DNA of 64,000 nucleotides from Pseudomonas graminis. Lineage in GTDB: Bacteria; Pseudomonadota; Gammaproteobacteria; Pseudomonadales; Pseudomonadaceae. The notes under the pieces were generated by a model. It was not told the DNA's origin and made no database searches. It worked only from the letters and a program-made list of their open reading frames with translations. Where the stretch lies: NCBI RefSeq assembly GCF_004364335.1, contig NZ_SOCR01000003.1, positions 456,811-520,810 on the forward strand, in the 5' to 3' direction. Of this stretch, positions 46,689 to 57,947 are shown one piece after another. A program made the position numbers and the translations under genes. Numbering within the stretch: the first letter of the stretch is position 1; every line of letters starts with the position of its first letter.

Positions 46689-47539
46689 GGGGCGGGGGGT
46701 TCCTGAGAAGACGATGCGCCAGGCGCAGGGTTCTGCAACTGGGCAAGCGCGCGCTCTGCCTCGTCGAGGCCGCGCTGCAACCGCACCAGTTGTGCGGCTT
46801 GTTCGGCAATTGGCGGGTGACCAAAGGCTTTCAGCGACTTCAGCAATTGGGCTCTGCTCATGGCAACCTGGGCACGTGCCTGTTTCAATGCCGCGTCGCC
46901 GCCAGCCGAAGGTTTCGAGCGAATGCGCGCCAGGGCGGCTTGCGCCGGGTCTGGTTGGAGCACGGCAGGCGTGGCGGTCCGTGACTGGCGAGCCTGGCGT
47001 TCGGTCTGGCGCCGTTGCTCATCGCGCTGCATGCGGGCTGTGCGCGCGTCAAAGCGTTGCCGTGCCCGACTGCGTTTGACCGCTCTGACCGATCGCTGCG
47101 TTTCATCCATCGCGCAATCGCCAATGAACGGCACCGAGGTCATAGGCAGCGGCAGCATGTCGATGCAGTCCACCGGACAGGGGGCAACGCACAGGTCACA
47201 GCCGGTGCATTCCTGAACGATAACGGTGTGCATCAGCTTGGCGGCGCCCACGATCGCGTCCACGGGGCAGGCCTGAATGCATTTGGTGCAACCGATGCAC
47301 TCGGCCTCGCGAATAAATGCGACTTGCGCCGGCGCGCTGCCCCGTTCGATGTCCAGTTGCAGCACTGGCACATTCAACAGCCGGGCCAGTGCCGCGATGG
47401 TCTCGTCGCCGCCGGGTGGACACTTGTTGATGGCTTCGCCCCTCGCAATGCCTTCGGCGTAGGGCTGGCAGCCTGGATGGCCGCACTTCCCGCACTGGGT
47501 TTGCGGCAGCAGGGCGTCGATGCGCTGAATCAGGCTCAT
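46685..47539 (-). CDS. RnfB-like ferredoxin, soluble form with coiled-coil tail
   Basis: 284 residues. The first 4Fe-4S site is [12 protein letters not shown]...NKCPPGG (residues about 14-41), as in RnfB/RsxB; two further clusters are [15 protein letters not shown] and [15 protein letters not shown]. RnfB normally starts with a membrane helix, but this protein begins directly at [17 protein letters not shown]. Only 67 bp separate its start from metG, too short to code for that helix. The last 130 residues are Arg/Gln/Ala-rich and helical. rnfA, rnfC, rnfD, rnfG and rnfE are not in the window. It is coupled to nth by a 4-bp overlap. A role in supplying electrons or clusters to partner enzymes is inference. 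Confidence 0.85.
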   Translation of the reverse strand: MSLIQRIDALLPQTQCGKCGHPGCQPYAEGIARGEAINKCPPGGDETIAALARLLNVPVLQLDIERGSAPAQVAFIREAECIGCTKCIQACPVDAIVGAAKLMHTVIVQECTGCDLCVAPCPVDCIDMLPLPMTSVPFIGDCAMDETQRSVRAVKRSRARQRFDARTARMQRDEQRRQTERQARQSRTATPAVLQPDPAQAALARIRSKPSAGGDAALKQARAQVAMSRAQLLKSLKAFGHPPIAEQAAQLVRLQRGLDEAERALAQLQNPAPGASSSQEPPAP

Positions 47540-47606
47540 GCTTGGACCCGATCGACGACCCGAGCGGGCCGTCGATAACGTGCAGAATGTTACGGTTCGG
47601 GGCGGG

Positions 47607-49655
47607 TTACTTGATGCGCTGACCGGGCTTGGCGCCGCTGTCAGGGCTCAGCAGGTAAATCTCTTCACCGCCAGGACCCGCTGCCATCACCATGCCTTCG
47701 GAGATACCGAAGCGCATTTTCCGCGGTTTCAGGTTGGCGATCATCATGGTCAACCGACCCTCCAGCTCCGCCGGGTTCGGGTACGCGCTCTTGATGCCGG
47801 AGAAGACGTTGCGCTTCTCGTCGCCGATATCCAGGGTCAGGCGCAGCAGCTTGTCGGCGCCTTCGACATGCTCGGCTTTCTCGATCAGTGCGACACGCAG
47901 GTCGATGGCTGCGAAGGCGTCGAAGTCGATCTCCGGGGAGAGCGGGTCTTTGGTCAGCTCACCATTGCCCTGCGGGGCCGCGCCTGTGTCGGTGGCGCTG
48001 GCGGCCAGGTCTTCTTTCGATGCGTCGGTCATGGCTTCCACTTTAACGGGGTCAATGCGGGTCATCAGTGGCTGGAACGGATTGAGCTGATGATTGCTCA
48101 GCAGCGTCTGGTGGTCATCCCAGGTCAGTGGCGCGACGTTGAGGAACTGCTCGGCGTCTGCGGCCAGATTCGGCAGCACAGGCTTGAGGAAGATCACCAG
48201 CTGACGGAACAGATTGATGCCCAGGGCGCAGATCGCCTGGACCTCTTCCTGTTTACCTTCCTGCTTGGCCAGCGACCAGGGCGCCTTGTCGGCTATCCAC
48301 GCGTTTGCACGGTCGGCCAAGGCCATGATTTCGCGCATCGCACGGGCAAAGTCACGTGCCTCATAGGCATCGGCAATGCTTGGCGCTGCGGCGTGAAAAG
48401 CATCGGTCAGTTCGGGCTCGGCATTGCCGGCCACCAGCAAACCCGCGTTGCCTTTCTGAATGAAGCCCGCGCAACGGCTGGCGATGTTCACCACCTTGCC
48501 GATCAGGTCAGAGTTGACCTTCTGCACGAAGTCTTCAAGGTTCAGGTCCAGATCGTCCACACCACGGCCCAGCTTGGCCGCGTAGTAGTAACGCAGGTAT
48601 TCCGGCGACAGGTGCTCAAGGTACGTGCGTGCCTTGATGAAGGTGCCGCGGGACTTCGACATCTTCTGGCCGTTGACGGTCAGGTAGCCGTGGACGTTGA
48701 TGCCGGTAGGCTTGCGGAACCCTGAGCCTTCGAGCATCGCTGGCCAGAACAGCGCATGGAAGTTGACGATGTCTTTGCCGATGAAGTGGTAAAGCTCGGT
48801 GGTCGAGTCTTTGCTCCAGAAGGCGTCAAAGTCCAGATCCGGGCGGCGCGCGCAGAGGTTCTTGAAGCTCGCCATGTAGCCAATTGGAGCGTCCAGCCAC
48901 ACGTAGAAATATTTGCCCGGCTCGTCGGGGATCTCGAAGCCGAAATACGGCGCATCACGGGAGATGTCCCACTGCTGCAGGCCGGAATCCAGCCACTCGG
49001 CGATCTTGTTGGCCACGGCGTCCTGCAACGTGCCGCTTCGGGTCCAGCTTTTGAGCATGGCGTCGAACGCAGGCAGGTCGAAGAAGAAATGTTTGGAGTC
49101 TCTGAGGACCGGGGTTGCACCGGAGATCGCGGACTTCGGATCTTTCAGGTCAGTCGGGGCGTAGGTCGCGCCGCACTTTTCGCAGTTGTCGCCGTACTGG
49201 TCTTCAGTGCCGCATTTCGGGCAGGTGCCCTTGATGAAGCGGTCGGCCAGGAACATTTTCTTTTCCGGGTCGAAATACTGCGTCACGGAGCGCGTGGCGA
49301 TGTGTCCGGCGTCGCGAAGCCGTTTGTAGATCTCGCTGGACAGCTCGCGGTTTTCTTCGGCGTGGGTCGAGTGGAAGTTGTCGAAGTCCACCAGAAAGTC
49401 AGCGAAGTCGGCACTGTGCTCGGCCTGCACGTTGGCGATCAACTGCTCGGGCGTGATGCCTTCTTTCTCGGCGCGCAGCATGATGGCCGAACCATGGGCG
49501 TCATCCGCGCACACATAAATGCACTGGTTGCCGCGGTGCTTTTGAAAGCGCACCCACATGTCGGTCTGAATGTACTCGAGCATGTGGCCAAGGTGAATGG
49601 AACCATTGGCATAGGGCAGGGCGCTGGTGACGAGAATCTTGCGTGGCTCGGACAT
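47607..49655 (-). CDS. metG: Methionyl-tRNA synthetase
   Basis: 682 residues, the long form. HIGH-type motif SIHLGHM, KMSKS motif [10 protein letters not shown], the zinc knuckle CPKC...CEKC, and a C-terminal tRNA-binding (EMAPII-like) domain from about residue 575. Charges tRNA-Met in the cytosol. Divergent from apbC with a shared upstream region of 182 bp; same strand as the rnfB-like gene. Confidence 0.97.
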   Translation of the reverse strand: MSEPRKILVTSALPYANGSIHLGHMLEYIQTDMWVRFQKHRGNQCIYVCADDAHGSAIMLRAEKEGITPEQLIANVQAEHSADFADFLVDFDNFHSTHAEENRELSSEIYKRLRDAGHIATRSVTQYFDPEKKMFLADRFIKGTCPKCGTEDQYGDNCEKCGATYAPTDLKDPKSAISGATPVLRDSKHFFFDLPAFDAMLKSWTRSGTLQDAVANKIAEWLDSGLQQWDISRDAPYFGFEIPDEPGKYFYVWLDAPIGYMASFKNLCARRPDLDFDAFWSKDSTTELYHFIGKDIVNFHALFWPAMLEGSGFRKPTGINVHGYLTVNGQKMSKSRGTFIKARTYLEHLSPEYLRYYYAAKLGRGVDDLDLNLEDFVQKVNSDLIGKVVNIASRCAGFIQKGNAGLLVAGNAEPELTDAFHAAAPSIADAYEARDFARAMREIMALADRANAWIADKAPWSLAKQEGKQEEVQAICALGINLFRQLVIFLKPVLPNLAADAEQFLNVAPLTWDDHQTLLSNHQLNPFQPLMTRIDPVKVEAMTDASKEDLAASATDTGAAPQGNGELTKDPLSPEIDFDAFAAIDLRVALIEKAEHVEGADKLLRLTLDIGDEKRNVFSGIKSAYPNPAELEGRLTMMIANLKPRKMRFGISEGMVMAAGPGGEEIYLLSPDSGAKPGQRIK

Positions 49656-49837
49656 TGGGCTCGGCTACTTGAAGTGAAACGGAGGTCGGCCACTATAAAG
49701 GCCTGAGCGTTTTTTTTCATCCCGCGCTGCATGTCGGAATCTGCCGATGTGCTTGAAAGAAAACGTCGTTGCGTTCTTTATCAGGCATACAAGGTAGGAT
49801 GGCCGCCTGTTTTAGTCAGTCTTATAGGGAGTCACCC

Positions 49838-50932
49838 ATGAGCGCCGTCAATCGCGCAACGGTGGAAGCCGTCCTTCGCCAGTACACCGATCCTTACTTG
49901 AATCAGGACCCGGTCAGCGCCGGGTGTGTCCGCGCCATCGAGATCGACGGCGACCGCGTGAGCGTCCAGCTGGAACTGGGTTACGCGGCTGCGCTGTTCA
50001 AGAACGGCTGGGCGCAGGTGCTGCAGATGGCGATTGAAGGGCTGGATGGCGTCGCATCGGCCAGCGTCCAGATCGCCTCGGTCATTCACCCCCACAAAGC
50101 CCTCGGCCAGATCCCCGGCCTGGCCAATGTGAAGAACATCGTGGCCGTTGCGTCGGGCAAAGGCGGCGTCGGTAAATCCACGACGGCGGCGAACCTGGCG
50201 TTGGCGCTTTCCCGCGAAGGCGCGCGCGTCGGCATTCTTGATGCCGATATCTACGGCCCGAGCCAGGGTGTCATGTTCGGCATCGCCGAAGGCACCCGTC
50301 CGAAGATCAAGGATCAGAAGTGGTTCGTGCCGATCGAGGCCCATGGCATCGAAGTGATGTCCATGGCGTTTCTGACCGACGACAACACGCCGATGGTCTG
50401 GAGAGGGCCGATGGTGTCGGGGGCGCTGCTGCAACTGGTGACCCAGACCGCCTGGAATGATCTGGATTACCTGGTCATCGACATGCCGCCAGGCACCGGT
50501 GATATCCAGCTGACCCTCGCGCAGAAGGTCCCGGTTGCAGGCGCAGTCATTGTCACGACCCCGCAGGATCTTGCATTGCTGGACGCGAAGAAAGGCGTGG
50601 AGATGTTCCGTAAGGTCAACATCCCGGTGCTGGGTGTCGTTGAAAACATGGCCGTGCATATCTGCTCGAATTGCGGTCATGCCGAGCATCTGTTTGGCGA
50701 AGGCGGAGGGGAAAAGCTGGCGACGCAATATGGCGTCGAGTTGCTGGCCTCGCTGCCGCTGTCCATGCTGATTCGAGAGCAGGCCGATGGCGGCAAGCCA
50801 ACGGCGATTGCCGAGCCCGAAAGTCAGATTGCGATGGTGTATCAGGAGCTGGCGCGTCATGTCGGCGCGCGGATCGTGCTGCAGGAAGCTGCGACTGCGG
50901 AGATGCCGAGCATCTCTGAGAGCGACGACTGA
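49838..50932 (+). CDS. apbC: Mrp/ApbC-type Fe-S cluster carrier
   Basis: 364 residues from ATG 49838 (AGGGAG ahead). N-terminal DUF59-like domain, deviant Walker A GKGGVGKST (108-116 region), TGDIQLTL and the C-terminal cluster-binding CxxC in ICSNCGHAE. It holds and transfers 4Fe-4S clusters in an ATP-dependent way. It is divergent from metG, as in other Pseudomonas. Confidence 0.95.
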   Translation: MSAVNRATVEAVLRQYTDPYLNQDPVSAGCVRAIEIDGDRVSVQLELGYAAALFKNGWAQVLQMAIEGLDGVASASVQIASVIHPHKALGQIPGLANVKNIVAVASGKGGVGKSTTAANLALALSREGARVGILDADIYGPSQGVMFGIAEGTRPKIKDQKWFVPIEAHGIEVMSMAFLTDDNTPMVWRGPMVSGALLQLVTQTAWNDLDYLVIDMPPGTGDIQLTLAQKVPVAGAVIVTTPQDLALLDAKKGVEMFRKVNIPVLGVVENMAVHICSNCGHAEHLFGEGGGEKLATQYGVELLASLPLSMLIREQADGGKPTAIAEPESQIAMVYQELARHVGARIVLQEAATAEMPSISESDD

Positions 50933-51049
50933 TGCGCTGAGGCGCAAGGCTGGAAACGCGATGTGCCGGAGGCTCGGCATGTCGCGGTAGTAGGATTTGA
51001 GGCAGCGGGTAGCAGGCGGAATGCGCAGGAATGCCTTTTCTACAGGCAC

Positions 51050-51083
51050 AAAAAAACCCCGCTTTTGAGGGCGGGGTTCTTTA
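51050..51083. terminator. Terminator between apbC and csp
   Basis: AAAAAAACCCCGC and GCGGGGTTCTTT form a stem with a TTTTGAGG loop; the A-run reads as a T-run for the csp mRNA on the minus strand, and a shorter T-run serves apbC. Confidence 0.75.
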
Positions 51084-51099
51084 AGCGATTCAGTACAAG

Positions 51100-51309
51100 T
51101 TAGATAACTTGAACTTCTTCAGCTTGCATGCCTTTCTGACCGCGGGTAGCGATGAAAGAGACCTGTTGGCCTTCTTTCAGGCTTTTGAAGCCGTCAGATT
51201 GGATAGCTTTGAAGTGAACGAACAGGTCGTCACCGGATTGTGGAGTGATGAAGCCGAAGCCTTTTTCATCGTTGAACCACTTAACGGTACCAGTTTGGCG
51301 ATTAGACAT
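51100..51309 (-). CDS. Cold-shock domain protein (CspA family)
   Basis: 69 residues. RNP motifs KGFGFI and DLFVHF in the order of the CSD barrel. Binds single-stranded nucleic acid, acting as an RNA chaperone. Like other csp genes it has a long upstream leader, here within 51310-51500. Confidence 0.95.
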   Translation of the reverse strand: MSNRQTGTVKWFNDEKGFGFITPQSGDDLFVHFKAIQSDGFKSLKEGQQVSFIATRGQKGMQAEEVQVI

Positions 51310-51619
51310 AGTGTATCTCCTTGGACAAAGTTAACTGCGACTCAGGAAGTGCCCTGGCCGAGACTGAGTGCAAAGAGCAGGAAAAATTCTTGGAGATGGT
51401 TGGATCGAAATTCAACATCGTGTAGATATTCTCAGTGACACAAGCAACACAGTGGAGCCACCTTACCCCACTTTTTCAGATGTGCAAAGGGGCTGTCTGC
51501 GATTTTTTCTTGAGGTGGCTCAACGTCTTTAATGCAGACGGCGCGCAATCTTTGAACCCGGGGCGTTCGACCGGTAAGATGCCGGACATCTTTTTCACCT
51601 CGCTATTCAGGACACCGCC
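51310..51619. other. Divergent control region of csp and dcd
   Basis: 310 bp without a gene. The csp side has the position expected for a structured 5' leader; the dcd side has ordinary spacing, with no strong motif that I can name. Confidence 0.5.
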
Positions 51620-52186
51620 ATGAGCATCAAATCGGACAAGTGGATTCGCCGCATGGCGCAGGAACACGGCATGATCGAGCCGTTCGTGGAGCGTCAGGTG
51701 CGCGGCGAAGGCGCTGATCGGGTGATCTCTTTCGGTGTCTCCAGCTATGGCTACGACGTGCGTTGCGCCGACGAATTCAAGGTGTTCACCAACATCAATT
51801 CGGCCACCGTAGACCCCAAGAATTTCGATGAAAAAAGTTTTGTAGACGTCAAAAGCGACGTCTGCATCATCCCGCCGAACTCGTTTGCACTGGCGCGCAC
51901 CGTCGAATATTTCCGCATTCCGCGTAACGTGCTGACCATCTGCCTGGGCAAAAGCACTTACGCGCGCTGCGGCATCATCGTCAACGTGACGCCGCTTGAG
52001 CCGGAATGGGAAGGCCACGTGACGCTGGAGTTCTCCAACACCACCACGCTGCCGGCGAAGATCTACGCCAATGAGGGCGTCGCGCAGATGCTTTTTCTGG
52101 AATCCGACGAAGAGTGCGAAGTGTCCTACAAGGACCGTGGTGGCAAGTATCAAGGCCAGCGCGGTGTGACGCTGCCTCGCACGTAA
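51620..52186 (+). CDS. dcd: dCTP deaminase
   Basis: 188 residues, usual length. Family blocks [45 protein letters not shown] and the catalytic glutamate in [11 protein letters not shown]. Makes dUTP from dCTP for thymidylate synthesis. Monocistronic, next to apbC and metG as in other Pseudomonas. Confidence 0.97.
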   Translation: MSIKSDKWIRRMAQEHGMIEPFVERQVRGEGADRVISFGVSSYGYDVRCADEFKVFTNINSATVDPKNFDEKSFVDVKSDVCIIPPNSFALARTVEYFRIPRNVLTICLGKSTYARCGIIVNVTPLEPEWEGHVTLEFSNTTTLPAKIYANEGVAQMLFLESDEECEVSYKDRGGKYQGQRGVTLPRT

Positions 52187-52295
52187 TAGCGCCATTTGTC
52201 ACCTGGGCACTGAATTTGTCTCGGAATCCGCACTCTATTGACTGAACTGTTCCCTTCCGCACCATGCGGTTGGGGCCAACGCTCAGGAGTGCCCT

Positions 52296-52517
52296 ATGAA
52301 GAGACACATCAACACCAGCAGCAAGGAACCCGACCCGAGTGCCAATCAGGTTGGGTTGCTGGCTTGGTCGCTGTTAGCGCATCCACACCTCAATAACATG
52401 GTCGCCGGGGGCATTCCCGGGCAGCCAGACCCAGACAGTCCAAACGAATACCCTCAGCCTGACGAAGGTGGCGTGCCGACCATTCCGGACGAGCCACCGC
52501 CGGCACCGGTTGCCTGA
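52296..52517 (+). CDS. Small Pro-rich hypothetical protein
   Basis: 73 residues from ATG 52296 (AGGAG eight bases ahead). The second half is rich in Pro, Asp and Glu (GIPGQPDPDSPNEYPQPDEG); the first half has a modest hydrophobic patch (VGLLAWSLLAHPHL). Family not recognised. It stands alone between dcd and the convergent pdeM. Confidence 0.6.
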   Translation: MKRHINTSSKEPDPSANQVGLLAWSLLAHPHLNNMVAGGIPGQPDPDSPNEYPQPDEGGVPTIPDEPPPAPVA

Positions 52518-52654
52518 GTGATGTCCCGCCGGAGCCAAAGCATCGGCGGGGCCATTTTGCTTCTCGGTCAGTCACATCAAGCCGTTCGATCAGGATCCCG
52601 GCGATCCTTCGGCCCCGTTCTTTCGACCCCGTTTCAAGCCGTTGACATTCCGCT

Positions 52655-53311
52655 TCAAACCGCCTCCCATACCGCCCCATCCCCCACCACATAAACCTTG
52701 CTGTTCTCAGCGCGGTCGATATTCATCCCCCCGGTAAAAGCCCCGAATGCTGGCAGCAGGCTCACCCGTGGCAGCACGTAAAAGCACGGCAGCCGCAAGC
52801 GCTGGCGTCCACGGCCATATAGCCGGTAAGCCGGGTGCACATGGCCCGCCAGTACGTGAAAGTCAGGGTGTGGGTCAGGTTCATGCTGTAGCGCGTACGG
52901 TCCCAGAAACATCGGCTCCTCGACGACGTCCATGCGCAACTCCGGTGGCGGGTCACCCGCACGCTTGTCGTGGTTGCCCCGAATCAGGGTAATCGCCAGG
53001 CCATGATGCTTGTCGCGCCATGCCTGAATGGCCGACAGCGTGCCGGCCGCATGGGATTCCGGGGCGTGAAGAAAGTCCCCCAGAAAAATGAGCCGATCGC
53101 AGTCATAGCTCGCCAGCAGCGCATCGAGGCGCTGAAGGTTATCGTCGGTGGTGCCATGGGGCACTGGCTGACCCAGCCGTCGATACGCAGCAGCCTTGCC
53201 AAAGTGGGCGTCGGCAATCAACAACGCGCGCTCGGCCGGGTAGTAGATGGCTTTGTCCGCCAGTAACCACAACTCCGCACCCGCCAGCTGAATCGAAAGA
53301 TACGGCCTCAC
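52655..53311 (-). CDS. pdeM: Ligase-associated DNA damage response endonuclease PdeM
   Basis: 218 residues from GTG 53311, whose GTGA overlaps the helicase stop. Metallophosphoesterase motifs: IADAHFGK (Asp34, His36), [18 protein letters not shown] and AGHVHPAYR. Family members are metal-dependent nucleases encoded with Lhr-type helicase, ATP-dependent ligase and an exonuclease. Last gene of the block; coupled to the helicase. Confidence 0.93.
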   Translation of the reverse strand: MRPYLSIQLAGAELWLLADKAIYYPAERALLIADAHFGKAAAYRRLGQPVPHGTTDDNLQRLDALLASYDCDRLIFLGDFLHAPESHAAGTLSAIQAWRDKHHGLAITLIRGNHDKRAGDPPPELRMDVVEEPMFLGPYALQHEPDPHPDFHVLAGHVHPAYRLYGRGRQRLRLPCFYVLPRVSLLPAFGAFTGGMNIDRAENSKVYVVGDGAVWEAV

Positions 53312-55800
53312 GTCATGACCTCAGGCCCGGCGGCTTTTTCGAGGTCGCTGACCATGCGTGCAATACGGTCGGAGAGTTTCTCGGTGCTGAGGCTTTCGCG
53401 CATGCGTTCGACCAGCAGCGGAAAGGCCATCGGGGTGGGGCGTTTGATCACGTGCAAATCCAGGGTTCGGTTGTTGATGCGGCTGAGGGTTTGTTCAAGA
53501 CGGGCGACGTCCAGTTCCTGGCGCAGCACTTCTTCCTGCGCCTGGGTCAGCAACAGGTTGCTGGCGTCGTACTGTTTGAACACTTCGAAGAACAAGCCGC
53601 TGGAGGCCTGCAGTTGTCGGTTGCTCTTCGGAGCGCCTGGGTAGCCGGAGAACACCAGCCCGGCAATGCGGGCAATCTCGCGGAAGCGGCGCAAGGCCAG
53701 TTCGCCGGCGTTCAGACTGGCAATGATGTCGGCCAGCAGCTCGTCCTCGGAAAACAGTTGAGTCGTCAGGCGCTCGTTCCAGTCGATCGGCGTAGCACTG
53801 AGCAGCTCGAAGCCGTAGTCGTTCACGGCGATCGAAAAGGTCAGTGGCGTGTCGCGGCTCAGTCGCCACGCCAGCAGGCTCGCCAGCCCCAGGTGCACAT
53901 GCCGGCCGGCGAAGGGGTAGAGAAACAGATGCCAACCCTCGCGGGACTTCAGGACTTCCGCCAGCAGCGTGTCCTTGCGCGGCAACGCTGACCATTGCCG
54001 CTGCACTTCGAGCAGCGGGCTGACGATGTGCATCTCGGGGCTGCTGAAGTCGCCCCGGGCAGCGGCATCGAATTTTTCGACCACGGCGTTTGCCAGCTCG
54101 TTGGAGAGCGGCATCCGTCCGCCATTCCAGCGGGGGACGGCGGCTTTCTTGCCCGTGGCCTTTTTCACGTACGCGGTCATGTTCTCAACGCGCACCAGTT
54201 CCAGCAGACGACCGCTGAACAAAAAGCCGTCTCCGGGTTTCAAACGGGCGATGAAGCCTTCTTCGACGCTGCCGAGGGATCCACCACCGCCGCCCTTGCT
54301 CCAATACTTCACGTTGATGCTGGCGTCGCTGACGATGGTGCCTACGCTCATGCGATGGCGGCGGGCGAGGCGTGCATCGGGGACGCGCCAGATGCCGTCT
54401 TCGTCAGGCTCAACGCGTCGATAATCAGGATACGCTGTCAGTGACAAGCCGCCGTAGCGAACGAACGCAAGCGCCCATTCCCATTCCTCGTCAGTCAGAT
54501 CGCGGTAGGCCCACGCGGTGCGAACTTCGGCCAGTAACGCGTCTGGAGTAAAACCGCCACCGAGGGCCATGCTCACCAGATGCTGTACGAGGACATCCAG
54601 CGGCTTGTGGGGGGATTCGCGGGGTTCGATCAGGCGCGCGTTGACGGCATCGCGGGCAGCGGCGGCTTCGACCAGCTCCAGGCTATGCGTCGGCACCAGT
54701 GTGACCCGTGACGGGCGGCCAGGCGCGTGGCCCGAGCGTCCCGCACGCTGCATCAGCCGCGCGACGCCTTTGGCCGAGCCGATCTGCAGCACGCGCTCGA
54801 CCGGCAGAAAATCCACGCCGAGGTCGAGGCTTGAGGTGCAGACCACGGCTTTCAGGTGGCCTTCTTTCAGCGCGCGTTCAACCCAGTCGCGGACCTCACG
54901 GGACAACGAGCCGTGGTGCAGCGCGATCAGCCCGGCCCAATCCGGGCGCGCCTCCAGCAGCGCTTGATACCAGACTTCCGACTGCGCCCGGGTGTTGGTG
55001 AACAGCAGGCAACTGGAACTGCTGTCGACCTCGGCCAGCACTTGCGGCAGCATGCGCAAGCCCATGTGCCCGGCCCAGGGGAAGCGCTCGATGGACGGCG
55101 GCAGCAGTGTGTCGACGATCAATTCCTTGACCACTTTGCCGTGAACGGTGGTGCCGTGATCGCCCACCAGCACCTGTTGCGCGTGCTCCTGATTGCCGAG
55201 GGTCGCGGAAAGGCCCCAGATGACCAGCTCGGGATTCCACTGACGTAACCGCGCCAGCGCCAGTTGCAACTGGATGCCGCGCTTGTTGCCGATCAGCTCG
55301 TGCCATTCATCGACGACGACCATCTTCAGCGTCGACATCGTCGCCTGGGCATCGGCGCGGGTGAGTAGCAGCGTCAGGCTCTCCGGCGTGGTGATCAGCG
55401 CAGAGGGCAGGCGCCGGCCCTGTTTGGCGCGCTCGCTGCTGCTGGTGTCGCCGGTGCGCAGGCCGACGCTCCACGGAATCTGTAAATCCTGCAGCGGGCC
55501 TTCCAGCGCCCGGGCGGTGTCGGCCGCGAGGGCACGCATGGGCGTGATCCACAGCACGCTGAGGGGCGCGGCGACGGGCTTGCGCTTGCGCGGCTTCTGC
55601 TCGGTCGGCGCGGGCGCCGGCCGGGCGAACTGGTTGAGGGCGGCAAACCACACCGAGTAGGTCTTGCCCGCGCCGGTGCTGGCGTGCAGGAGGCCCGACT
55701 CGCCGCGGGCGACAGCGGCCCAGACTTCTTTCTGGAAGGGGAAGGGTTTCCAGCCACGCTCGGCAAACCAGCGCTTGGCGAAATTGACAGCTTTAGGCAT
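53308..55800 (-). CDS. Ligase-associated DEXH-box helicase (Lhr-like)
   Basis: 830 residues. Walker A STGAGKT (41-47), motif II DEWH (164-167), motif [11 protein letters not shown], motif [13 protein letters not shown], motif [13 protein letters not shown] and a C-terminal winged/DUF4145-like region, as in Lhr-family proteins of the ligase-associated type. An ATP-driven 3'-5' helicase in DNA repair. In most Pseudomonas it follows the ligase gene; here the aot operon lies between. Confidence 0.93.
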   Translation of the reverse strand: MPKAVNFAKRWFAERGWKPFPFQKEVWAAVARGESGLLHASTGAGKTYSVWFAALNQFARPAPAPTEQKPRKRKPVAAPLSVLWITPMRALAADTARALEGPLQDLQIPWSVGLRTGDTSSSERAKQGRRLPSALITTPESLTLLLTRADAQATMSTLKMVVVDEWHELIGNKRGIQLQLALARLRQWNPELVIWGLSATLGNQEHAQQVLVGDHGTTVHGKVVKELIVDTLLPPSIERFPWAGHMGLRMLPQVLAEVDSSSSCLLFTNTRAQSEVWYQALLEARPDWAGLIALHHGSLSREVRDWVERALKEGHLKAVVCTSSLDLGVDFLPVERVLQIGSAKGVARLMQRAGRSGHAPGRPSRVTLVPTHSLELVEAAAARDAVNARLIEPRESPHKPLDVLVQHLVSMALGGGFTPDALLAEVRTAWAYRDLTDEEWEWALAFVRYGGLSLTAYPDYRRVEPDEDGIWRVPDARLARRHRMSVGTIVSDASINVKYWSKGGGGGSLGSVEEGFIARLKPGDGFLFSGRLLELVRVENMTAYVKKATGKKAAVPRWNGGRMPLSNELANAVVEKFDAAARGDFSSPEMHIVSPLLEVQRQWSALPRKDTLLAEVLKSREGWHLFLYPFAGRHVHLGLASLLAWRLSRDTPLTFSIAVNDYGFELLSATPIDWNERLTTQLFSEDELLADIIASLNAGELALRRFREIARIAGLVFSGYPGAPKSNRQLQASSGLFFEVFKQYDASNLLLTQAQEEVLRQELDVARLEQTLSRINNRTLDLHVIKRPTPMAFPLLVERMRESLSTEKLSDRIARMVSDLEKAAGPEVMT

Positions 55801-55884
55801 GCGCAGGCTCTGGGAGGGGTTAAGTCACAGACCGCTGGGGGAGGGGTTTAGTTTGGTCGGGATTTATCACCCGGCGCTGAATGT

Positions 55885-55987
55885 GTAGGAGCGCGCTTGC
55901 CCGCGATAGCTTTCCGTCAGTCACCGGCTCGGGCGCAGACAAATGGCTATCGAGGGCAATTTGGAGCGCCACACCGGTCGCTCCTAC
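55885..55987. repeat. REP-like intergenic palindrome, copy 6 (worn right arm)
   Basis: Left arm GTAGGAGCGCGCTTGCCCGC is perfect; the right arm is broken into CGAGGGCAATTTGGAGCGCC and GTCGCTCCTAC. It lies at the junction of the helicase gene with aotP. Confidence 0.75.
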
Positions 55988-56042
55988 AGGATGTGCATTT
56001 GCCAGGCGTAATGAACGCGGCAGGAGATCAGGGCGCTACGAG

Positions 56043-56807
56043 TTACTTCAAGTTCCCACTCAAAAACTGCTGCAGGCGCTCGCTCTTCGGGCTGCCCAGC
56101 ACGTCGTCCGGGTGGCCCATTTCCTCGATCTGGCCCTGGTGCAGGAACACCACCTGATTGGCGACCTTGCGGGCGAAGCCCATTTCGTGGGTCACCAGAA
56201 TCATGGTCCGGCCTTCTTCTGCCAGGCCCTGAATCACCTTCAACACTTCGCCGACCAATTCAGGGTCGAGCGCTGAAGTAGGCTCGTCGAACAGCATGAT
56301 TTCCGGTTCCATCGCCAACGCCCGGGCGATCGCCACGCGCTGCTGCTGGCCGCCGGACAGAAACGCCGGGTATTGATCGGCGACGCGCACGGGCAGCCCG
56401 ACCTTGTCCAAGTATTTGCGCGCGCGGGCCTCGGCTTCGACCTTCGACACGCCCAGCACCCGGCGCGGCGCCATGGTGATGTTTTCCAGCACCGTCATGT
56501 GGCTCCACAGGTTGAAGTGCTGGAACACCATCGCCAGACGTGTACGAATCCGCTGCAGCTCCCCCGGGTCGGCAACGCGCATGCCGCCGGCGTCGCTGAC
56601 CATGCGCACGGGCTGGCCGTCCAGGCTCATGGCGCCGTCATTGGGTTGCTCGAGAAAATTGATGCAGCGCAGGAACGTGCTCTTGCCCGAGCCGCTGGCG
56701 CCGATCAGGCAAATCACGTCGCCGACGCTGGCCTTGAGCGACACCCCTTTGAGCACCTCGTGGTCACCGTAGCTTTTATGCAGGCCATCGATGGTCAGTT
56801 TGTACAT
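56043..56807 (-). CDS. aotP: Arginine/ornithine ABC importer, ATPase AotP
   Basis: 254 residues. Walker A GASGSGKST, signature [15 protein letters not shown], Walker [15 protein letters not shown]-loop LVTHEMGFA. Cytosolic ATPase of the AotJQMP importer. Last gene of the unit; no argR gene follows, unlike P. aeruginosa. Confidence 0.93.
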   Translation of the reverse strand: MYKLTIDGLHKSYGDHEVLKGVSLKASVGDVICLIGASGSGKSTFLRCINFLEQPNDGAMSLDGQPVRMVSDAGGMRVADPGELQRIRTRLAMVFQHFNLWSHMTVLENITMAPRRVLGVSKVEAEARARKYLDKVGLPVRVADQYPAFLSGGQQQRVAIARALAMEPEIMLFDEPTSALDPELVGEVLKVIQGLAEEGRTMILVTHEMGFARKVANQVVFLHQGQIEEMGHPDDVLGSPKSERLQQFLSGNLK

Positions 56808-56819
56808 GAAGGGCAGTCC

Positions 56820-57938
56820 TCAAGGAGAAAGTAAGTAGCCGCTGCGGTAGGCTTCGGTGCCGGCGACATGGGCGATGACCATGCCGGCGGTCGCCATGCG
56901 TCGCAATGAGCGGGCGTACATAAGGCCAGCGTTGGCCGTGTGGATCGGGGTCACTGCGTCGCTGATCGGGTCGATGACCTCAGCGATCAATTGCCCCGCC
57001 TCGACGTATTCGCCGGGCAGTGTGCAGAACACCAGCAGACCACCCACAGGCGTGGCGACCGGTTCGACGCCCGCCAGCGGGGTCGCCGGGTAAATCAGTT
57101 CAGGTGGTGCAACCGGCTCGCCGGCAATGGCGCCATGGTGCATCAGGTAGCTGATGATCGCCTGGCAGTCACGGCTGGCGAGGGCGTGGTTGACATCGCC
57201 CTGGCCGCGCAACTCCAGGGTCACGGAAAAACTGCCCAGCGGAATCGGAAAGCGTTTGGCAAAACGCTGCTGCAATTGCCACCAGACCAGCGTGAAGCAT
57301 TCGTCGAACGACTGCCCGCCGGAATCGGTCGCCAGCAGGCTTGCCTGTGCGCCGAGATAACGCGACAGCGCTTCGACCTGCGGCCAGGCCTCGGGCGTGG
57401 TGTACAGGTGCTCGACGGATTCGAAATCACAGTGCAAGTCCAGCACCACGTCGGCGTCACAGGCCAGGCGTTGCAACGTCAGCCGCTGGGACTCCAGCTG
57501 GGTGCTGCCGACGCAGTTATTCAGTGCCGCCAGCAAGGTTTTGCGAATCAGCGTGACGTTGCCCTTGGGGTCATCGGTCAGCTGCGCTTCGACTTCATCG
57601 CCCACTTGCTGGCCGAGGTCGACAAAGCGACGATTGAAATTCTGTCCGCTCTCAAGCTCGTAACGTCCCAACGGCATGTCCATCAGAACCTGCTCCAGGC
57701 CGACGGGGTTGGCCACCGGAACGACCACGACTTCGCCGAGCAACTGACCGGCGTTTTCAAGCTCAGCCAGCCGTTGCTTCAAATACCACGACACCAGCAT
57801 GCCCGGCAGCTCGTCGGCGTGCAGGGACGACTGGATGTAAACCTTGCAGACGCTGTTTTCCGGGCCGTAGTGAAAGCTGTGGATCTGTCGAGCAGTGCCG
57901 GGCACCGGGGCCAGCAGATCATGGGTCTGGTGTCGCAT
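56820..57938 (-). CDS. aotO: AotO, succinylglutamate desuccinylase/aspartoacylase-family protein
   Basis: 372 residues. The M14-like zinc peptidase motif is at HADELPG (His40, Glu43), with the third ligand in VVLDLHCDFESVEHLY near residue 168. This is the AotO component of the Pseudomonas aot operon; it is encoded between permease and ATPase genes. Its chemical role is not settled; it may process an imported arginine derivative. Confidence 0.9.
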   Translation of the reverse strand: MRHQTHDLLAPVPGTARQIHSFHYGPENSVCKVYIQSSLHADELPGMLVSWYLKQRLAELENAGQLLGEVVVVPVANPVGLEQVLMDMPLGRYELESGQNFNRRFVDLGQQVGDEVEAQLTDDPKGNVTLIRKTLLAALNNCVGSTQLESQRLTLQRLACDADVVLDLHCDFESVEHLYTTPEAWPQVEALSRYLGAQASLLATDSGGQSFDECFTLVWWQLQQRFAKRFPIPLGSFSVTLELRGQGDVNHALASRDCQAIISYLMHHGAIAGEPVAPPELIYPATPLAGVEPVATPVGGLLVFCTLPGEYVEAGQLIAEVIDPISDAVTPIHTANAGLMYARSLRRMATAGMVIAHVAGTEAYRSGYLLSP

Positions 57939-57947
57939 GCAGGGTTC

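Noticed and set aside
49832..51049. 405-codon frame on the minus strand
   Set aside because: Antisense to apbC, which has a P-loop and CxxC; shadow composition.
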